In this document: in pieces, positions 6,751-15,999 of the stretch | Layout: every line of letters starts with the position of its first letter | Position numbering within the stretch: position 1 is the first letter of the stretch | Assembly: GCF_003994855.1 (NCBI RefSeq) | Contig: NZ_CP034142.1 | Coordinates: 3,472,001-3,536,000 of the forward strand | Length of the DNA stretch: 64,000 nucleotides | Reading direction: 5' to 3' | Source: Marinobacter sp. NP-4(2019) | Lineage (GTDB): Bacteria; Pseudomonadota; Gammaproteobacteria; Pseudomonadales; Oleiphilaceae | The notes under the pieces: generated by a model | Databases searched by the model: none | Told to the model about the DNA's origin: nothing | Seen by the model: only the letters and a program-made list of their open reading frames with translations | Position numbers and translations under genes: made by a program

Positions 6751-7536
6751 CTAAAACAGCTTCCTCTGGTTATTCTCTATGTCCGCTTTCTCCACAAAGG
6801 TAAATTCGTAACTTTCCTCCCCGAGCTCAACGGTAAACTCGTAATAAGATTCCGGCCGTTGATCAAACATCGTCATTTCTGATTGAAACCGCCCCATGTA
6901 TGCCTGGCCGGGAAACACCGTAGTTTTCTGTAGATACCCCTCGAGAGAATTGAGGTTCTGCTGCAGGTCAGATCGAATATTCGCGATACCTGACTGGGCG
7001 CTGTTCTGAATTTGGGCCTGAGCCGCAGCACTAGCCGCTGGATCTCGCGAATACGTGGTTGAAGTACCGTAGTAATTTACAGTACCGCCGGATCCGTAGG
7101 CGGTGCCCGAACCATAAGATGATGTCGTGGCCGGCTGGGAAGCGTTCAGGCTCTGGGCCAACGCGCCCAGAGCTACAGCCGTGCGGCGGGACTGCGCCTG
7201 CCCGATATACTGCTGCTCCAGCTCCTTGTACGATCTCAATGCAATCCGGCGTTCGTCCTGGTGAAAGGTTATGTCATTGATGCCGACGGTCACAGGATCA
7301 TCAGACATATTTTCAACGTGCAGAACTGCAATAACATCTTCCCATGGCTGCTTACCTTCACGCACCGCAAGCTCAACGAGGTAATCGGTATCTTTATGGC
7401 TTTGAACTATCCACCCGCTGGCGTAGTAGGACTGAACGCCGGCCTTCTCAAGAGCAACAAATTCAGTATGAATGCTCTGGCTCGCACAACCAGACAACAC
7501 GGCGGCAAAAAAGGTGATACCTAAGCACTTTTTCAT
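6751..7536 (-). CDS. Putative lipoprotein with a Ser/Gly/Tyr-rich linker
   Basis: A protein of 261 residues. The N-terminus MKKCLGITFFAAVLSGCASQ is a lipoprotein signal peptide with lipobox LSGC, so it is probably lipidated and exported. An N-terminal beta-rich part (to about 115) is followed by a low-complexity segment rich in Ser, Gly, Tyr and Thr (about 130-175) and a C-terminal domain ending in NNQRKLF. I do not recognise a family. The 221-bp gap upstream to the divergent gene at 7758 holds no feature I can support. Confidence 0.7.
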   Translation of the reverse strand: MKKCLGITFFAAVLSGCASQSIHTEFVALEKAGVQSYYASGWIVQSHKDTDYLVELAVREGKQPWEDVIAVLHVENMSDDPVTVGINDITFHQDERRIALRSYKELEQQYIGQAQSRRTAVALGALAQSLNASQPATTSSYGSGTAYGSGGTVNYYGTSTTYSRDPAASAAAQAQIQNSAQSGIANIRSDLQQNLNSLEGYLQKTTVFPGQAYMGRFQSEMTMFDQRPESYYEFTVELGEESYEFTFVEKADIENNQRKLF

Positions 7537-7757
7537 TTTACCCTCACAGTTAAAACTCCCTGCCCCTAGGTTAGGACATACAAATCAGGGTCGCATACAC
7601 GATCAGTTTAAAGTGCCAAGAAACGGCCCCACGACCGGCATAAATGCGATCTTCTTTTTCAACTTCTTACAAAGAAACAATCGAATCCCCGGCGCCCCCA
7701 AGAATTACTGCTAGTATTCAGTAGGAAACTAAATCCAATAAAAGCATGGAGCTACCC

Positions 7758-9104
7758 ATGGCGTCCCGTCCCGAGTTTCTCTCCGGTGGAGAGCCCGCAC
7801 GCCTTATCCCGATAGCAACAGACAGCGCCCGGGAACAAAAATCCGTATCCATTATTCTCGCTGGCCTTCGCTCCGTGCTTGAGTTACGCCAGTCGTTACT
7901 GAAATCTCTGAGCGTCCGCGTCGGAATCAGCGCCACCTTGGAAGCCTGGACAGAAGTGGTTTTCGAGAACGAGGACAAAAAGGCTGCCAAACAAAATGAT
8001 CGCCCGGATGGATTGCTGATCCTTCGCACGGGCCGGCGTGAATGGCGGGCATTGATAGAAGCTAAAGTCGGCAACGACACTATTGGTGAAGAACAGGTAT
8101 CACGCTATTTGCAGCAAGCAAAAACCCACAAACTCGATGCTGTGATCACCATCACCAACCAGTTTGCCGCGCTGCCAACGCATCACCCGGTAAAACTCCC
8201 GAAGAATGCCACCAAATCCGTCGCCCTCTTTCACTGGTCATGGGCGTTCATCCGAACCCAATGCCAGCTCCTGCTCAAAAACGATGGTGTTGAAGACGAG
8301 GACCAAGTTTTCATCCTCAGCGAAATACTGCGATACCTTGAAAGCGACCGCTCCGGCATCAGCCATTTCGACCAAATGAACGCCGAGTGGAAGGACGTAG
8401 TCAACAAAGTAAAAAGCAATGCCCCGCTCGCCAAAACCAGCGATGAGGTTCAGAACACCATCGCTGCATGGCACCAGGAACAAAGAGACATTTGCCTGAT
8501 CATGTCTCGCCTTACCGGCAGCGACGTTTCACTGAAACTGAAAAACGACCACCGACTGGACCCTGCAAAACGCCTGAAGGACGATGCCGAAGCATTCTGC
8601 AAAACTCCTGCACTTCACTGTGCACTTAACATTATTAACGCAGCAGCGGACCTAGAAGTAACAGCAGACCTTCAGCGGCGAATGATTTACTGCTCAATGC
8701 GCCTTACGGCACCTAAAGACAAGCAAAGCACCAAAGCTAGGGTTAACTGGCTCCTGCGTCAACTGAAGAAGACCGAACCAGCCGGATTCTTCATTCGCGC
8801 CACTCGACCAGGCAAAGCAGAGACGACCTATCAGCCACTGAAAGATTTACGGGATTCGCCGGAGTTGCTGGAATCGGATACATCCAACACGGCTGCGACG
8901 ACGCTGGAAGTTGTTTACGAGGTTGATCTTGCCGGTAAGTTCAGCGGTCGGAAAGTGTTTGTCGAGGAGCTGGAAAAGGCAGTTCCGCATTTTTATCAGG
9001 AAGCTGGGCAGTTGCTCAAGGCCTGGACGCCACCACCGCCTAAAATCTCTAAAGCTGACAGTGAGCTGAGAGCCACAGATGAGGAAACGGTACTAGAAAA
9101 ATAG
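7758..9104 (+). CDS. PD-(D/E)XK-like protein of unknown function
   Basis: A protein of 448 residues. The ATG at 7758 is chosen because GGAG sits six bases upstream; the ATG at 7746 lacks a site. Residues about 75-100 read NDRPDGLLILRTGRREWRAL then IEAKVG, the Asp...Glu-x-Lys arrangement of restriction-like nucleases, preceded by a helix. The C-terminal 300 residues are mostly helical and ordinary in composition. It stands at the left edge of the defence-type island. The nuclease call is from the motif only. Confidence 0.6.
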   Translation: MASRPEFLSGGEPARLIPIATDSAREQKSVSIILAGLRSVLELRQSLLKSLSVRVGISATLEAWTEVVFENEDKKAAKQNDRPDGLLILRTGRREWRALIEAKVGNDTIGEEQVSRYLQQAKTHKLDAVITITNQFAALPTHHPVKLPKNATKSVALFHWSWAFIRTQCQLLLKNDGVEDEDQVFILSEILRYLESDRSGISHFDQMNAEWKDVVNKVKSNAPLAKTSDEVQNTIAAWHQEQRDICLIMSRLTGSDVSLKLKNDHRLDPAKRLKDDAEAFCKTPALHCALNIINAAADLEVTADLQRRMIYCSMRLTAPKDKQSTKARVNWLLRQLKKTEPAGFFIRATRPGKAETTYQPLKDLRDSPELLESDTSNTAATTLEVVYEVDLAGKFSGRKVFVEELEKAVPHFYQEAGQLLKAWTPPPPKISKADSELRATDEETVLEK

Positions 9105-9451
9105 ACATATCCCAACTTTCTAAGCTGGTTACTTCCAACGCGAACTCAGGAAAACGAAAAGTCTTTTTCCGGTCATCAGACATCTCGTTTATGATGGCGA
9201 TACTACTTGTCCGGAATCATTGGAATACTACATAGAGAGCTCTAATATCAAGCTTATTCACACAACTCCACAACTTAACTCATTGATTTTTAATGTGTTG
9301 GTGTAAGCCGTAATGGTATAGGGAGAAAATTGCTGGTAAATTATTTCACAATAATCAATTATGCCTCTCTATCAAAACCGCGCTCTCGATAGCTTTTTAG
9401 CTTTCGATTATATGCTAATTTCAATGTGATGCTTTCTCTGGGGAGTTAAAA
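9105..9451. other. AT-rich non-coding stretch upstream of the avcD-like locus
   Basis: A 347-bp gap with no credible ORF. A weak hairpin (CGATAGCT-TTTT-AGCTTTCG) lies at about 9387-9406, followed by TATATGCTAAT at about 9409-9419, a possible -10 region for the downstream locus. Base composition changes sharply here from GC-rich to AT-rich, which suggests a junction of acquired DNA. Confidence 0.4.
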
Positions 9452-9622
9452 ATGAAAAAATCAAAAAGGAACGTGAAAAATAGTAATCAACTGGAATTGC
9501 AAGTCTTTTCAGATGTTTCATTTGGCGAAAAGAAGGAAAAAGAAAAAAACTTATTTTTTTCCGATGTCGATAGAAAAAACATTCGAGAGATGAGCAAAAA
9601 CTCCTCCAATTATAGCTGGTAG
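9452..9622 (+). CDS. 56-residue ORF in the AvcI (inhibitor) position upstream of avcD
   Basis: It reads MKKSKRNVKNSNQLELQVFS and onward to NSSNYSW, lysine- and serine-rich, with a strong ribosome-binding site (GGGAG at 9441-9445, six bases before the ATG). The stop lies four bases before the avcD ATG. In the described AvcID system of Vibrio, the segment just upstream of avcD is a small RNA, AvcI, that inhibits the deaminase. This locus is in the same place, so it may act as RNA, peptide or both. Homology to AvcI itself was not verified. Confidence 0.55.
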   Translation: MKKSKRNVKNSNQLELQVFSDVSFGEKKEKEKNLFFSDVDRKNIREMSKNSSNYSW

Positions 9623-9626
9623 GGAT

Positions 9627-11285
9627 ATGTCAGTACCAAAAATAAAAAAAGAAGTTGCGCCAGATAAAGACACTTTATCGCCTCCTGAAAAGTTTTTAAA
9701 TAGAATCGAAAAATTTAAGTCCAATGAGTTAATAATTGGGCTTGCCTTTCCTCTGGGAACAACAACCACTGGCATCAGTGACTCAATACGCAATTATTTC
9801 AAGCTGCAAGATTATTCGATAAAAGAATTCAAAGTTAGTCAATTAATTCTTGAAACAATGGATAACCTTGTTCCTGCAGAAAAAAGAAGGATGTTTCTTG
9901 AATCCATTGACCGGAAGCCAGAGGACCTATTATTTGATAAATACAATGAATTCCAAAGAATAAATAATCTACAGCTAGCAGGTAATTTTATAAGAGAACA
10001 ATACGAGCCAGCAACGCTAGCCCAGCTGGCTATCAGGAAAATTGCCTCCGATCGGATGGAACGAGCCCGTCCGCAATATGAAGAGTATACAACGAGCAAC
10101 CCCGACGAAAATATTGCATTGTCGCAATTCAGTGTTTCATCAAAGTATATACCTGATAAAACTGTTTATATACTAAATTCATTAAAAAATCCGGCCGAAG
10201 CTGAGATCCTCAAAGCAGTTTATGGCGATATATTTTATTTGATTGGAGCCATCCAAAGTCGTAATGAGCGGGTAGCCAATTTGAAAGGGAGGATAATTCT
10301 TCCAAACAAGACGCCAGATGAAATAAAAATTCTAGCAGAGGAGTTGGAAGAGCGGGACCGAAAACAAAGTGATGATCATGAGCAACAACTTGACAAGACG
10401 CTTAATGCATGCGACTTCTTTTTGTCTGTCAAGAAGGGACAAGACCCAGCTTATGTAGATAAAGAAATCAAACGGTTCCTAGATTTAGTTCATGGTGTTG
10501 GAGTGTTCACTCCAACAAAAGATGAATACGGCATGTATATCGCCTATAGTGCCGGCCTCGGCTCCGCTTGTATGTCTCGTCAGGTTGGCGCAAGCATTTC
10601 AGATGAAAAGGGAAATATCATTTCTACTGGATGCAACGATGTTCCAAAATTTAAGGGTGGATTGTATATTGCTTCAGATGAAGATGATCAGCGTTGCTTT
10701 AAGGATGGCGCCTTTTGTAGAAACGATAATGAGAAAAGGCGAATAAAAAGCAATATAGAGGCTGCTCTTGGGGCGTCCTCAGTTCTTTATGACGAGCTTG
10801 TTGATAAAATATTCAAGGATGCAAGAATAAAAGATTTGATTGAATTTTCTAGAGCTGTTCATGCTGAAATGGAAGCTATAGTGAGTTTAAGTCGGAGAGG
10901 TGATGGTGCTTGTCAAGGGGCAACTTTATACACAACGACCTTTCCCTGCCATAATTGCGCCCGCCACATTGTTGCTGCAGGAATAGGTCGGGTTATATTT
11001 ATTGAACCCTACGATAAAAGCTTAGCTTTAGAATTACATGAGGATTCCATCACGAGAGATGGTGAGGCAAACAAACTTCCGTTTGATCACTTTACAGGCG
11101 TTTCGCCCGTAAAATATGCAGATCTTTTTAAAGCCACAGATGCTAGAAAAGATAGTGATGGGAAATTTACCGGATTTTCTCGGAAATCTTCAGAGAGATC
11201 TATGACGTATCTTGAGTCATATAGAGATCTAGAGCAAAGGACAAATATTCACTTAAACGAAAGTGGATTATCTTTGGATCATTGA
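9627..11285 (+). CDS. avcD: Anti-phage dCTP deaminase (AvcD/DCD family)
   Basis: A protein of 552 residues with two domains. Residues about 35-200 form a P-loop-kinase-like domain with a degenerate loop (GLAFPLGTTTTGISDS, residues 38-53). The C-terminal part is a zinc cytidine/dCMP deaminase domain with H412-A-E414 and P440-C441-H-N-C444. Proteins of this build deaminate dCTP/dCMP during infection, depleting the dC nucleotide pool and stopping phage replication. The start codon has only a weak, very close AGGG, so translation is probably coupled to the 56-residue ORF. The gene is strikingly AT-rich compared with the core genome, consistent with horizontal transfer. Confidence 0.9.
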   Translation: MSVPKIKKEVAPDKDTLSPPEKFLNRIEKFKSNELIIGLAFPLGTTTTGISDSIRNYFKLQDYSIKEFKVSQLILETMDNLVPAEKRRMFLESIDRKPEDLLFDKYNEFQRINNLQLAGNFIREQYEPATLAQLAIRKIASDRMERARPQYEEYTTSNPDENIALSQFSVSSKYIPDKTVYILNSLKNPAEAEILKAVYGDIFYLIGAIQSRNERVANLKGRIILPNKTPDEIKILAEELEERDRKQSDDHEQQLDKTLNACDFFLSVKKGQDPAYVDKEIKRFLDLVHGVGVFTPTKDEYGMYIAYSAGLGSACMSRQVGASISDEKGNIISTGCNDVPKFKGGLYIASDEDDQRCFKDGAFCRNDNEKRRIKSNIEAALGASSVLYDELVDKIFKDARIKDLIEFSRAVHAEMEAIVSLSRRGDGACQGATLYTTTFPCHNCARHIVAAGIGRVIFIEPYDKSLALELHEDSITRDGEANKLPFDHFTGVSPVKYADLFKATDARKDSDGKFTGFSRKSSERSMTYLESYRDLEQRTNIHLNESGLSLDH

Positions 11286-11390
11286 TAGTCGAATATTCAT
11301 TTTCTCTAGATATTTTCCCTTTTTACGAAACATCAGAGCTGAGGTCTACTTTTGAACCCCGCTAAAAATGGGGGGATTACCATTCACTTG

Positions 11391-13013
11391 TTATGCGTGA
11401 TCTCGCTCTACCTGTGAGGCGCCGGCAATCTTCACGATAAAGCCTCGCTGCGAAAGGTTTTCATAGACCCGTGTAAGATTCACCTTGCTGAAAAATGGCA
11501 AGTTTTCTTTAAGACTTTGTCCGTCGGCACCCAAGATCAGGAAGATAACTTCGTATTCAGAACTTCTAAGTGAGTTTAATGGCACAAGATCTTTTGCTCG
11601 GGGATCGACGCGCCGGAGTACCGTTCTTGCTTTTTTTCGAAACCCCTTGTCCCCCAACATCACCTCAGCTGACACACTACCTTGCGCAAAAAGATGGCTT
11701 AACCCTGCGGATCCTCCTTTTCGATGCTTGACGTGAACAAGCTGCTTATCTTGAGTCAGTAAATCACACAATTCGATTGGTGAGGTCGTCTTTGTACACT
11801 TAACCAGCTTTTTATCTAAAAGGAAGAACCCTTGTGCCGCTGCGGCTCTTTCATTGTAGTCACCCTCGGTCTCGATCTTGGTTTTTCCATCTTCTTCCCA
11901 AACGTAGACTCCGGGAAACTCTAGATCACTTAAGGCGACCATAGCCAGAGTTGAGTCGATCCCACTCATAAAGGACTTATCTATCTCATACCAAGTACCG
12001 CCAAATATAACCTTTTTTGTATCTCCAGAATCTAGCTCCAAATACAAACAAGAGTATACTGAGTGGCCGAACTCATTGTCATGGACATCGGTTACAAATA
12101 GTTTGTCTCTTCGAATCGATTCAATTGATACAGAAGCTGCGTCCACGTTATTTAAATATTGGTCGGCATCAATAATCGGAGTCAGATCTTTCTTGGCTCG
12201 GGTAAAGCTAAAGCCTAGAACCTTGTCCCATTCAATGACCTCCGGTAGTGTGATTATCAATCCTGGGTCCTTGTTCTTTACCGCATCTAACAACAATTCC
12301 TCCAGGGCTGAGATAGTGTCACCATCCTTAATGCGGCGAATGTTGTCCACCCAACCAAACGAATTTTTATACAACTCAAGTTGGTAAAAGGAAATTAGCT
12401 GTGAGGCCACACCAGGTATTTCATCGACTAACATTTCCTGGCTAAAGGAGTAAATCGCATCACCACCCGAGATGTTCTTGAATCCCACGCCGGAACGCGG
12501 TGAACCAGTGACTGCCCGGAGAACATCGCGAAAGATATCAATACCGAAAACACTTGCTTCAGACCCCCGAGCAGTTTGAGATCTTTTCTGGATAGGCTGA
12601 TCTTCGAGTGTATGTAGGTCAACACTTCGAAGGCTTTGATGGTTAAGGGTATTTAGAGCTGTCTTTAGACCGAAATCCTGCTGAAAGCACCCTAAATTGA
12701 GAAGGAAACGCCCATAGCCGAATGTGAAGGCGAGGACTTTTCCATCTACACGAATAAGAAACACAGCGGAGCTCGATCTATTTGAAAGTTGATCAACTTC
12801 CGTGCCAACCAGTGTGTCAATCAACTGAGCCCAACGAGGTCTCTTTTCCTCTGGGTTCTTCACATATATAACGCCATCGAAGTCGTGACCTTCCTCTATT
12901 TCTAGTTCGGATACTGTTGCATCGGGACTAAGGAGGTCGCGGTACTCGGTACCTGAGAACTCGTCCTTCGCCAAAAGCACGTTCAGGCGTCTGTATGGCT
13001 TTTTCTCAGGCAT
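11391..13013 (-). CDS. DUF6119 / TIGR04141 family sporadically distributed protein
   Basis: A protein of 540 residues from ATG 13013, chosen because CAGGAG lies eight bases upstream. The longer frame to 13133 would start inside the IS end. The N-terminus (YRRLNVLLAK then DGVIYVKN) and blocks such as AFTFGYGRFLL, SVFGIDIFRDVLRAVTG and FGGTWYEID match the TIGR04141 family as I know it. This family occurs patchily in genomic islands and is suspected to act in defence; its biochemical activity is not established. An IS3 element has inserted 96 bases upstream of the start and probably replaced its native promoter connection. Confidence 0.75.
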   Translation of the reverse strand: MPEKKPYRRLNVLLAKDEFSGTEYRDLLSPDATVSELEIEEGHDFDGVIYVKNPEEKRPRWAQLIDTLVGTEVDQLSNRSSSAVFLIRVDGKVLAFTFGYGRFLLNLGCFQQDFGLKTALNTLNHQSLRSVDLHTLEDQPIQKRSQTARGSEASVFGIDIFRDVLRAVTGSPRSGVGFKNISGGDAIYSFSQEMLVDEIPGVASQLISFYQLELYKNSFGWVDNIRRIKDGDTISALEELLLDAVKNKDPGLIITLPEVIEWDKVLGFSFTRAKKDLTPIIDADQYLNNVDAASVSIESIRRDKLFVTDVHDNEFGHSVYSCLYLELDSGDTKKVIFGGTWYEIDKSFMSGIDSTLAMVALSDLEFPGVYVWEEDGKTKIETEGDYNERAAAAQGFFLLDKKLVKCTKTTSPIELCDLLTQDKQLVHVKHRKGGSAGLSHLFAQGSVSAEVMLGDKGFRKKARTVLRRVDPRAKDLVPLNSLRSSEYEVIFLILGADGQSLKENLPFFSKVNLTRVYENLSQRGFIVKIAGASQVERDHA

Positions 13014-13139
13014 ATTTTTTCTCCTGTAACGTATATCGCTGAGCACAGCGGCGACCCTGGAATGGCGACGAAGGAGCCGTGGAAAGGGCGTCCGGCAACC
13101 CTCGGCTGTGGTATTCCCCCAAAAAATAGACACGCCCCA

Positions 13140-13943
13140 TTAGTTAGCTCCCTCGAACTCTAACGGAGTCCGGTAACCAAGGCTACTGTGGAGCCGTTCG
13201 GTGTTATAAAAGCGCTCAATATAGTGTTTTATATGGTGTCTCAATTGGCGGAGCGTGATGTAGCTGGTGGCGTGTAGCAATTCTCCCTTCAGGCTTTTGA
13301 AGAATGATTCCACTTCGGCGTTGTCCGTGCAGTATCCAGGACGGCTCATACTGTGACGCACCTGATGGCGGGCCAGCATGTCACGCATTTTCAGGGCTCT
13401 GAACTCGGTTCCGCGGTCGGTATGCAGCAGAAGCCCAGGCGACGGGGAACGATCAGCCATAGCCTGCCTGAGAGCCCCACGAGACAAGTCACTATTCAGG
13501 TTGGCTTCCAGTTTCCACCCGACAATGCGGCGGGAGTAAAGGTCCAGAACCACCGCAAGAAATACGTTCTTCCGGCCCATCTTGATGTACGTAACGTCGC
13601 TGCTCCATTGCCGATTTACCGCTACTGGTTTGTCCAGGGTCAGGCGATGGTTCGGCCAGGCCTTTAGGACCGCTCGTCGGGTAAGTAGCCTGCGATAGAT
13701 TCTGTGAGTTCGGGCCTTCATGCCCCAGACCTGCATCAGGCGGGCAACGCGATTCTCACCCACACGGAGACCTTGCCGTTTGAGGGCGCGATACACTTTC
13801 GGGCTGCCGTAGCGACCTTCGCTCTCATTGAATATCCGCCGGATTTTAAGCAGCAGTTCTGCATTCTCGGAGGCCCGCTTCCCGGGCTTGCGATTTACCC
13901 AGGCGTAGTAGCCGGAGCGAGAGATATTCAGGTGACGGCACAA
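13140..13943 (-). CDS. IS3-family transposase OrfB (DDE integrase catalytic part)
   Basis: A frame of 267 residues from an internal TTG. The catalytic domain shows D (SSDVTYIKMG), D (LLHTDRGTEF) and E (NAEVESFFKSLKGELL), in the spacing of rve integrase cores, with the C-terminal RLHSSLGYRTPLEFE. The frame continues upstream into the orfA region (FAWKHRREHGVKALCRHLNI), so the working product is expected to be an OrfAB fusion made by frameshifting rather than a protein starting here. Confidence 0.9.
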   Translation of the reverse strand: MCRHLNISRSGYYAWVNRKPGKRASENAELLLKIRRIFNESEGRYGSPKVYRALKRQGLRVGENRVARLMQVWGMKARTHRIYRRLLTRRAVLKAWPNHRLTLDKPVAVNRQWSSDVTYIKMGRKNVFLAVVLDLYSRRIVGWKLEANLNSDLSRGALRQAMADRSPSPGLLLHTDRGTEFRALKMRDMLARHQVRHSMSRPGYCTDNAEVESFFKSLKGELLHATSYITLRQLRHHIKHYIERFYNTERLHSSLGYRTPLEFEGAN

Positions 13944-13948
13944 GGCCT

Positions 13949-14320
13949 TTACTCCGTGTTCTCGCCGGTGTTTCCAGGCGAACCGGAACGCTTCTGTCGT
14001 TCCTCGGCCTGAAAACGTTGAAACTTTTTTAGGACGTCGTTCTCCTCTTGAAGCTCGGCTATTTGTCGCTTCAATCGGTTAATCTCGTCCTGTTCACTGA
14101 TCTTCTTTTTGGCTTCAGCCGGCGCTCGCTTAACCCGTTTCATGGCGAATTTCCCCTCACGGTGCTCCTTACGCCAGCGTGACAGCATCATGGGATGAAT
14201 ATCCAGTGCTTCAGCAACGCTCTTCACACTCCGGTGAGCCTGGTGACTCCACTCAACAGCTTTGACTTTGAACTCGGTGGTGTACTTTTCGGTTTTCTTG
14301 CCAGTCTTGATCGCAGGCAT
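13949..14320 (-). CDS. IS3-family transposase OrfA
   Basis: A protein of 123 residues with an N-terminal HTH (KVKAVEWSHQAHRSVKSVAE then HPMMLSRWRKEH) and a leucine-zipper-like helix (INRLKRQIAELQEENDVLKK) used for dimerisation. It binds the element ends and supplies the N-terminus of the OrfAB transposase. Confidence 0.9.
   Translation of the reverse strand: MPAIKTGKKTEKYTTEFKVKAVEWSHQAHRSVKSVAEALDIHPMMLSRWRKEHREGKFAMKRVKRAPAEAKKKISEQDEINRLKRQIAELQEENDVLKKFQRFQAEERQKRSGSPGNTGENTE
14024..14030 (-). other. Programmed -1 frameshift site (A6G) between orfA and orfB
   Basis: On the minus strand the orfA codons CTA AAA AAG contain AAAAAAG. Slipping back one base puts ribosomes in the orfB frame (GTT TCA ...), which is open from here to the orfB stop. 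This is the usual signal in IS3 elements. Confidence 0.75.
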
Positions 14321-14405
14321 CGGTTTTCTCCCTTTGCGGAGTTATCGATGCGTGTCTATTGAAGTGGGGGAAGTGCACTGCTTACTGCCGCGACTTGTTA
14401 AAAAT

Positions 14406-15290
14406 TTAGACTTTGAGACTCTGTTGAGGATCACCGCAGTCCAGAACATGAAAGCCTATAGCCTCGTTATTGAGGCGCTTGTGATCGACCACTGGTCGAA
14501 CCGTAAATACCACACCCTCGATATCGGCAATCTTCTGCATTTTCTTACGTATTTGGTCGTCCCATGTGACATTGAAACGCTCGCCGTCTGAAACAATCGA
14601 TCCACGATGTGAAGTGAATGCTACCATGTCCAATCGGCCCAATATCTTCAAAGTGGTTGGAAGCTCTTCTTTGCTTTTCCCAACGATATGCCTCTGATCA
14701 GGGTCGAAACGGAAGGTGTCTTCTTTGCTGTCAACGTCGATGAATTCAACAGCTTTGCCATCTACATGAGACAATAAACCGTTTACAGGGGACCGTGTCG
14801 TTTGGGCTGCCCAAAGGATTTTGGGATCTCGAATGTAAATGTCTCCGTTGTCACCACCGAAAACATTTCCATTGTTCACGCTAGAGCCAATATTGAAGCT
14901 GTTGGCAATATTGATGTTCAGTGTCAGCCCCTTTTCAATAACCTGCGATGCTTTTTCCCGAAGATTAATTGCATCACGCAGCAGAGTAACGATCGCCTTG
15001 GATAAAGCTGCCCCGCCATCTGCTGAAAAAACAGCAATATACTCTCGATGTTCAAGTACGAAATTGATCAAAAGCTCAATCGAGCCAGACTGGATCTTAA
15101 CATCGTAATCGAGTTGGCTTTTCAGCTCAGGACTTACTTGGCGCTTACCTAGCTGAACCGCTATGAGACGGTCGAAAATCTTGCGATAGTTGGTGATCAG
15201 GCTCTCAAGAGTTCTTAGATCATATACTCCATCACAGAACGCCAATCCCTTTGCATACACTCGAAGATCTTGTTCCATAACCCTTATCAA
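14406..15290 (-). CDS. Hypothetical protein with a central Asn/Gly-rich segment
   Basis: A protein of 294 residues. The N-terminal half (to about 125) is helical, with RVYAKGLAFCDGVYDLRTLE and an internal hydrophobic patch (SIELLINFVLEHREYIAVFS). A short low-complexity stretch NIGSSVNNGNVFGGDNGD (about 135-155) separates it from a beta-rich C-terminal half ending in a predicted ligand- or nucleic-acid-binding-like fold. I do not recognise the family with confidence. It lies between the reverse transcriptase and DUF6119 genes on the same strand, so it belongs to the island. Confidence 0.55.
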   Translation of the reverse strand: MIRVMEQDLRVYAKGLAFCDGVYDLRTLESLITNYRKIFDRLIAVQLGKRQVSPELKSQLDYDVKIQSGSIELLINFVLEHREYIAVFSADGGAALSKAIVTLLRDAINLREKASQVIEKGLTLNINIANSFNIGSSVNNGNVFGGDNGDIYIRDPKILWAAQTTRSPVNGLLSHVDGKAVEFIDVDSKEDTFRFDPDQRHIVGKSKEELPTTLKILGRLDMVAFTSHRGSIVSDGERFNVTWDDQIRKKMQKIADIEGVVFTVRPVVDHKRLNNEAIGFHVLDCGDPQQSLKV

Positions 15291-15375
15291 TCCTTATTAT
15301 TCAACGAGGCTAAGTGGCGCCCTGAAAAATGCGCCCGGTGGACTGCCGGAAACCAGAAAAAACTTCACCGACTGG

Positions 15376-15750
15376 TTAGAGCTTTTGCTGGTCACGACTC
15401 TTTTCCCAGCCAATCCCTGCAAGCAAACCCGCAACGACTGCTCCCACATGCGAAAGAATTGCCAGCCCCCCAGAGACGTTGTTTTTCCAGAAAATTAACC
15501 CTGAGGCGATGGAAAAAACCGCAACAGTACATGCTGCTAATAAAAGGAAACGACGCTTCTGAAGATGCCATGCACGCTCAGAATTGCGCTCACTTACCTC
15601 AATGCGTTTCTCGTTTAGACGAGCATTTTCTTCGATGCTGCGGCTCTGGTTCTCTAAAAACCGTTCCGCCAAAGGGATCAAAGGCGCCAGATCCGTTGAC
15701 TGCTCTTCTTGGTGGGACATGTCTTTTGCGTTTTTTATTACTTCATTCAC
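15376..15750 (-). CDS. Small membrane protein with coiled coil
   Basis: A protein of 124 residues. Residues 25-70 are charged and helical (LENQSRSIEENARLNEKRIE), likely a coiled coil, followed by two hydrophobic segments (about 72-90 and 97-115) ending in a charged tail. The layout resembles small DUF2335-like membrane proteins, but I cannot assign it. The 249-bp gap upstream to the reverse transcriptase gene holds only a doubtful plus-strand coding fragment. Confidence 0.5.
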   Translation of the reverse strand: MNEVIKNAKDMSHQEEQSTDLAPLIPLAERFLENQSRSIEENARLNEKRIEVSERNSERAWHLQKRRFLLLAACTVAVFSIASGLIFWKNNVSGGLAILSHVGAVVAGLLAGIGWEKSRDQQKL

Positions 15751-15999
15751 AGGTAATTCCTTACGCTAGCATCAATAATTCATTCGAAAATTTCCGAGCA
15801 TATTGACCATCCCGATAATGGTATTGCTACTTGGGTAAATGCTCTGCTTGAAAAAGCACAAGAAGCAGTGTAGTCGTAGAGATCGGGATCATTTTCTAGT
15901 TGATATCCATGAATATAGTGACATCTTGGGTAGCAATTAATCGCCTCCAACGCACCGCTCTGCGTTAATTCTGTCCGACAGCAGAATTTTTATAAGCCT

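Larger units (their letters stand above)
13109..14377 (-). mobile_element. IS3-family insertion sequence, 1269 bp, complete
   Basis: The ends are TGGTATTCCCCC (13109) and, on the other strand, TGCACTTCCCCC (14377). Both continue into an imperfect inverted repeat that includes AATAGACACG. The flanks are the direct repeat CTG at 13106-13108 and 14378-14380, a 3-bp target duplication as expected for this family. It contains orfA and orfB with a frameshift signal. It sits between two same-strand genes (14406-15290 and 11391-13013) that would otherwise be about 120 bp apart. Confidence 0.9.

Noticed and set aside
15768..15873. Plus-strand open segment reading SKISEHIDHPDNGIATWVNA then LLEKAQEAV
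   Set aside because: Protein-like but only about 35 codons, no start and no family; may be a gene fragment, not enough to list.
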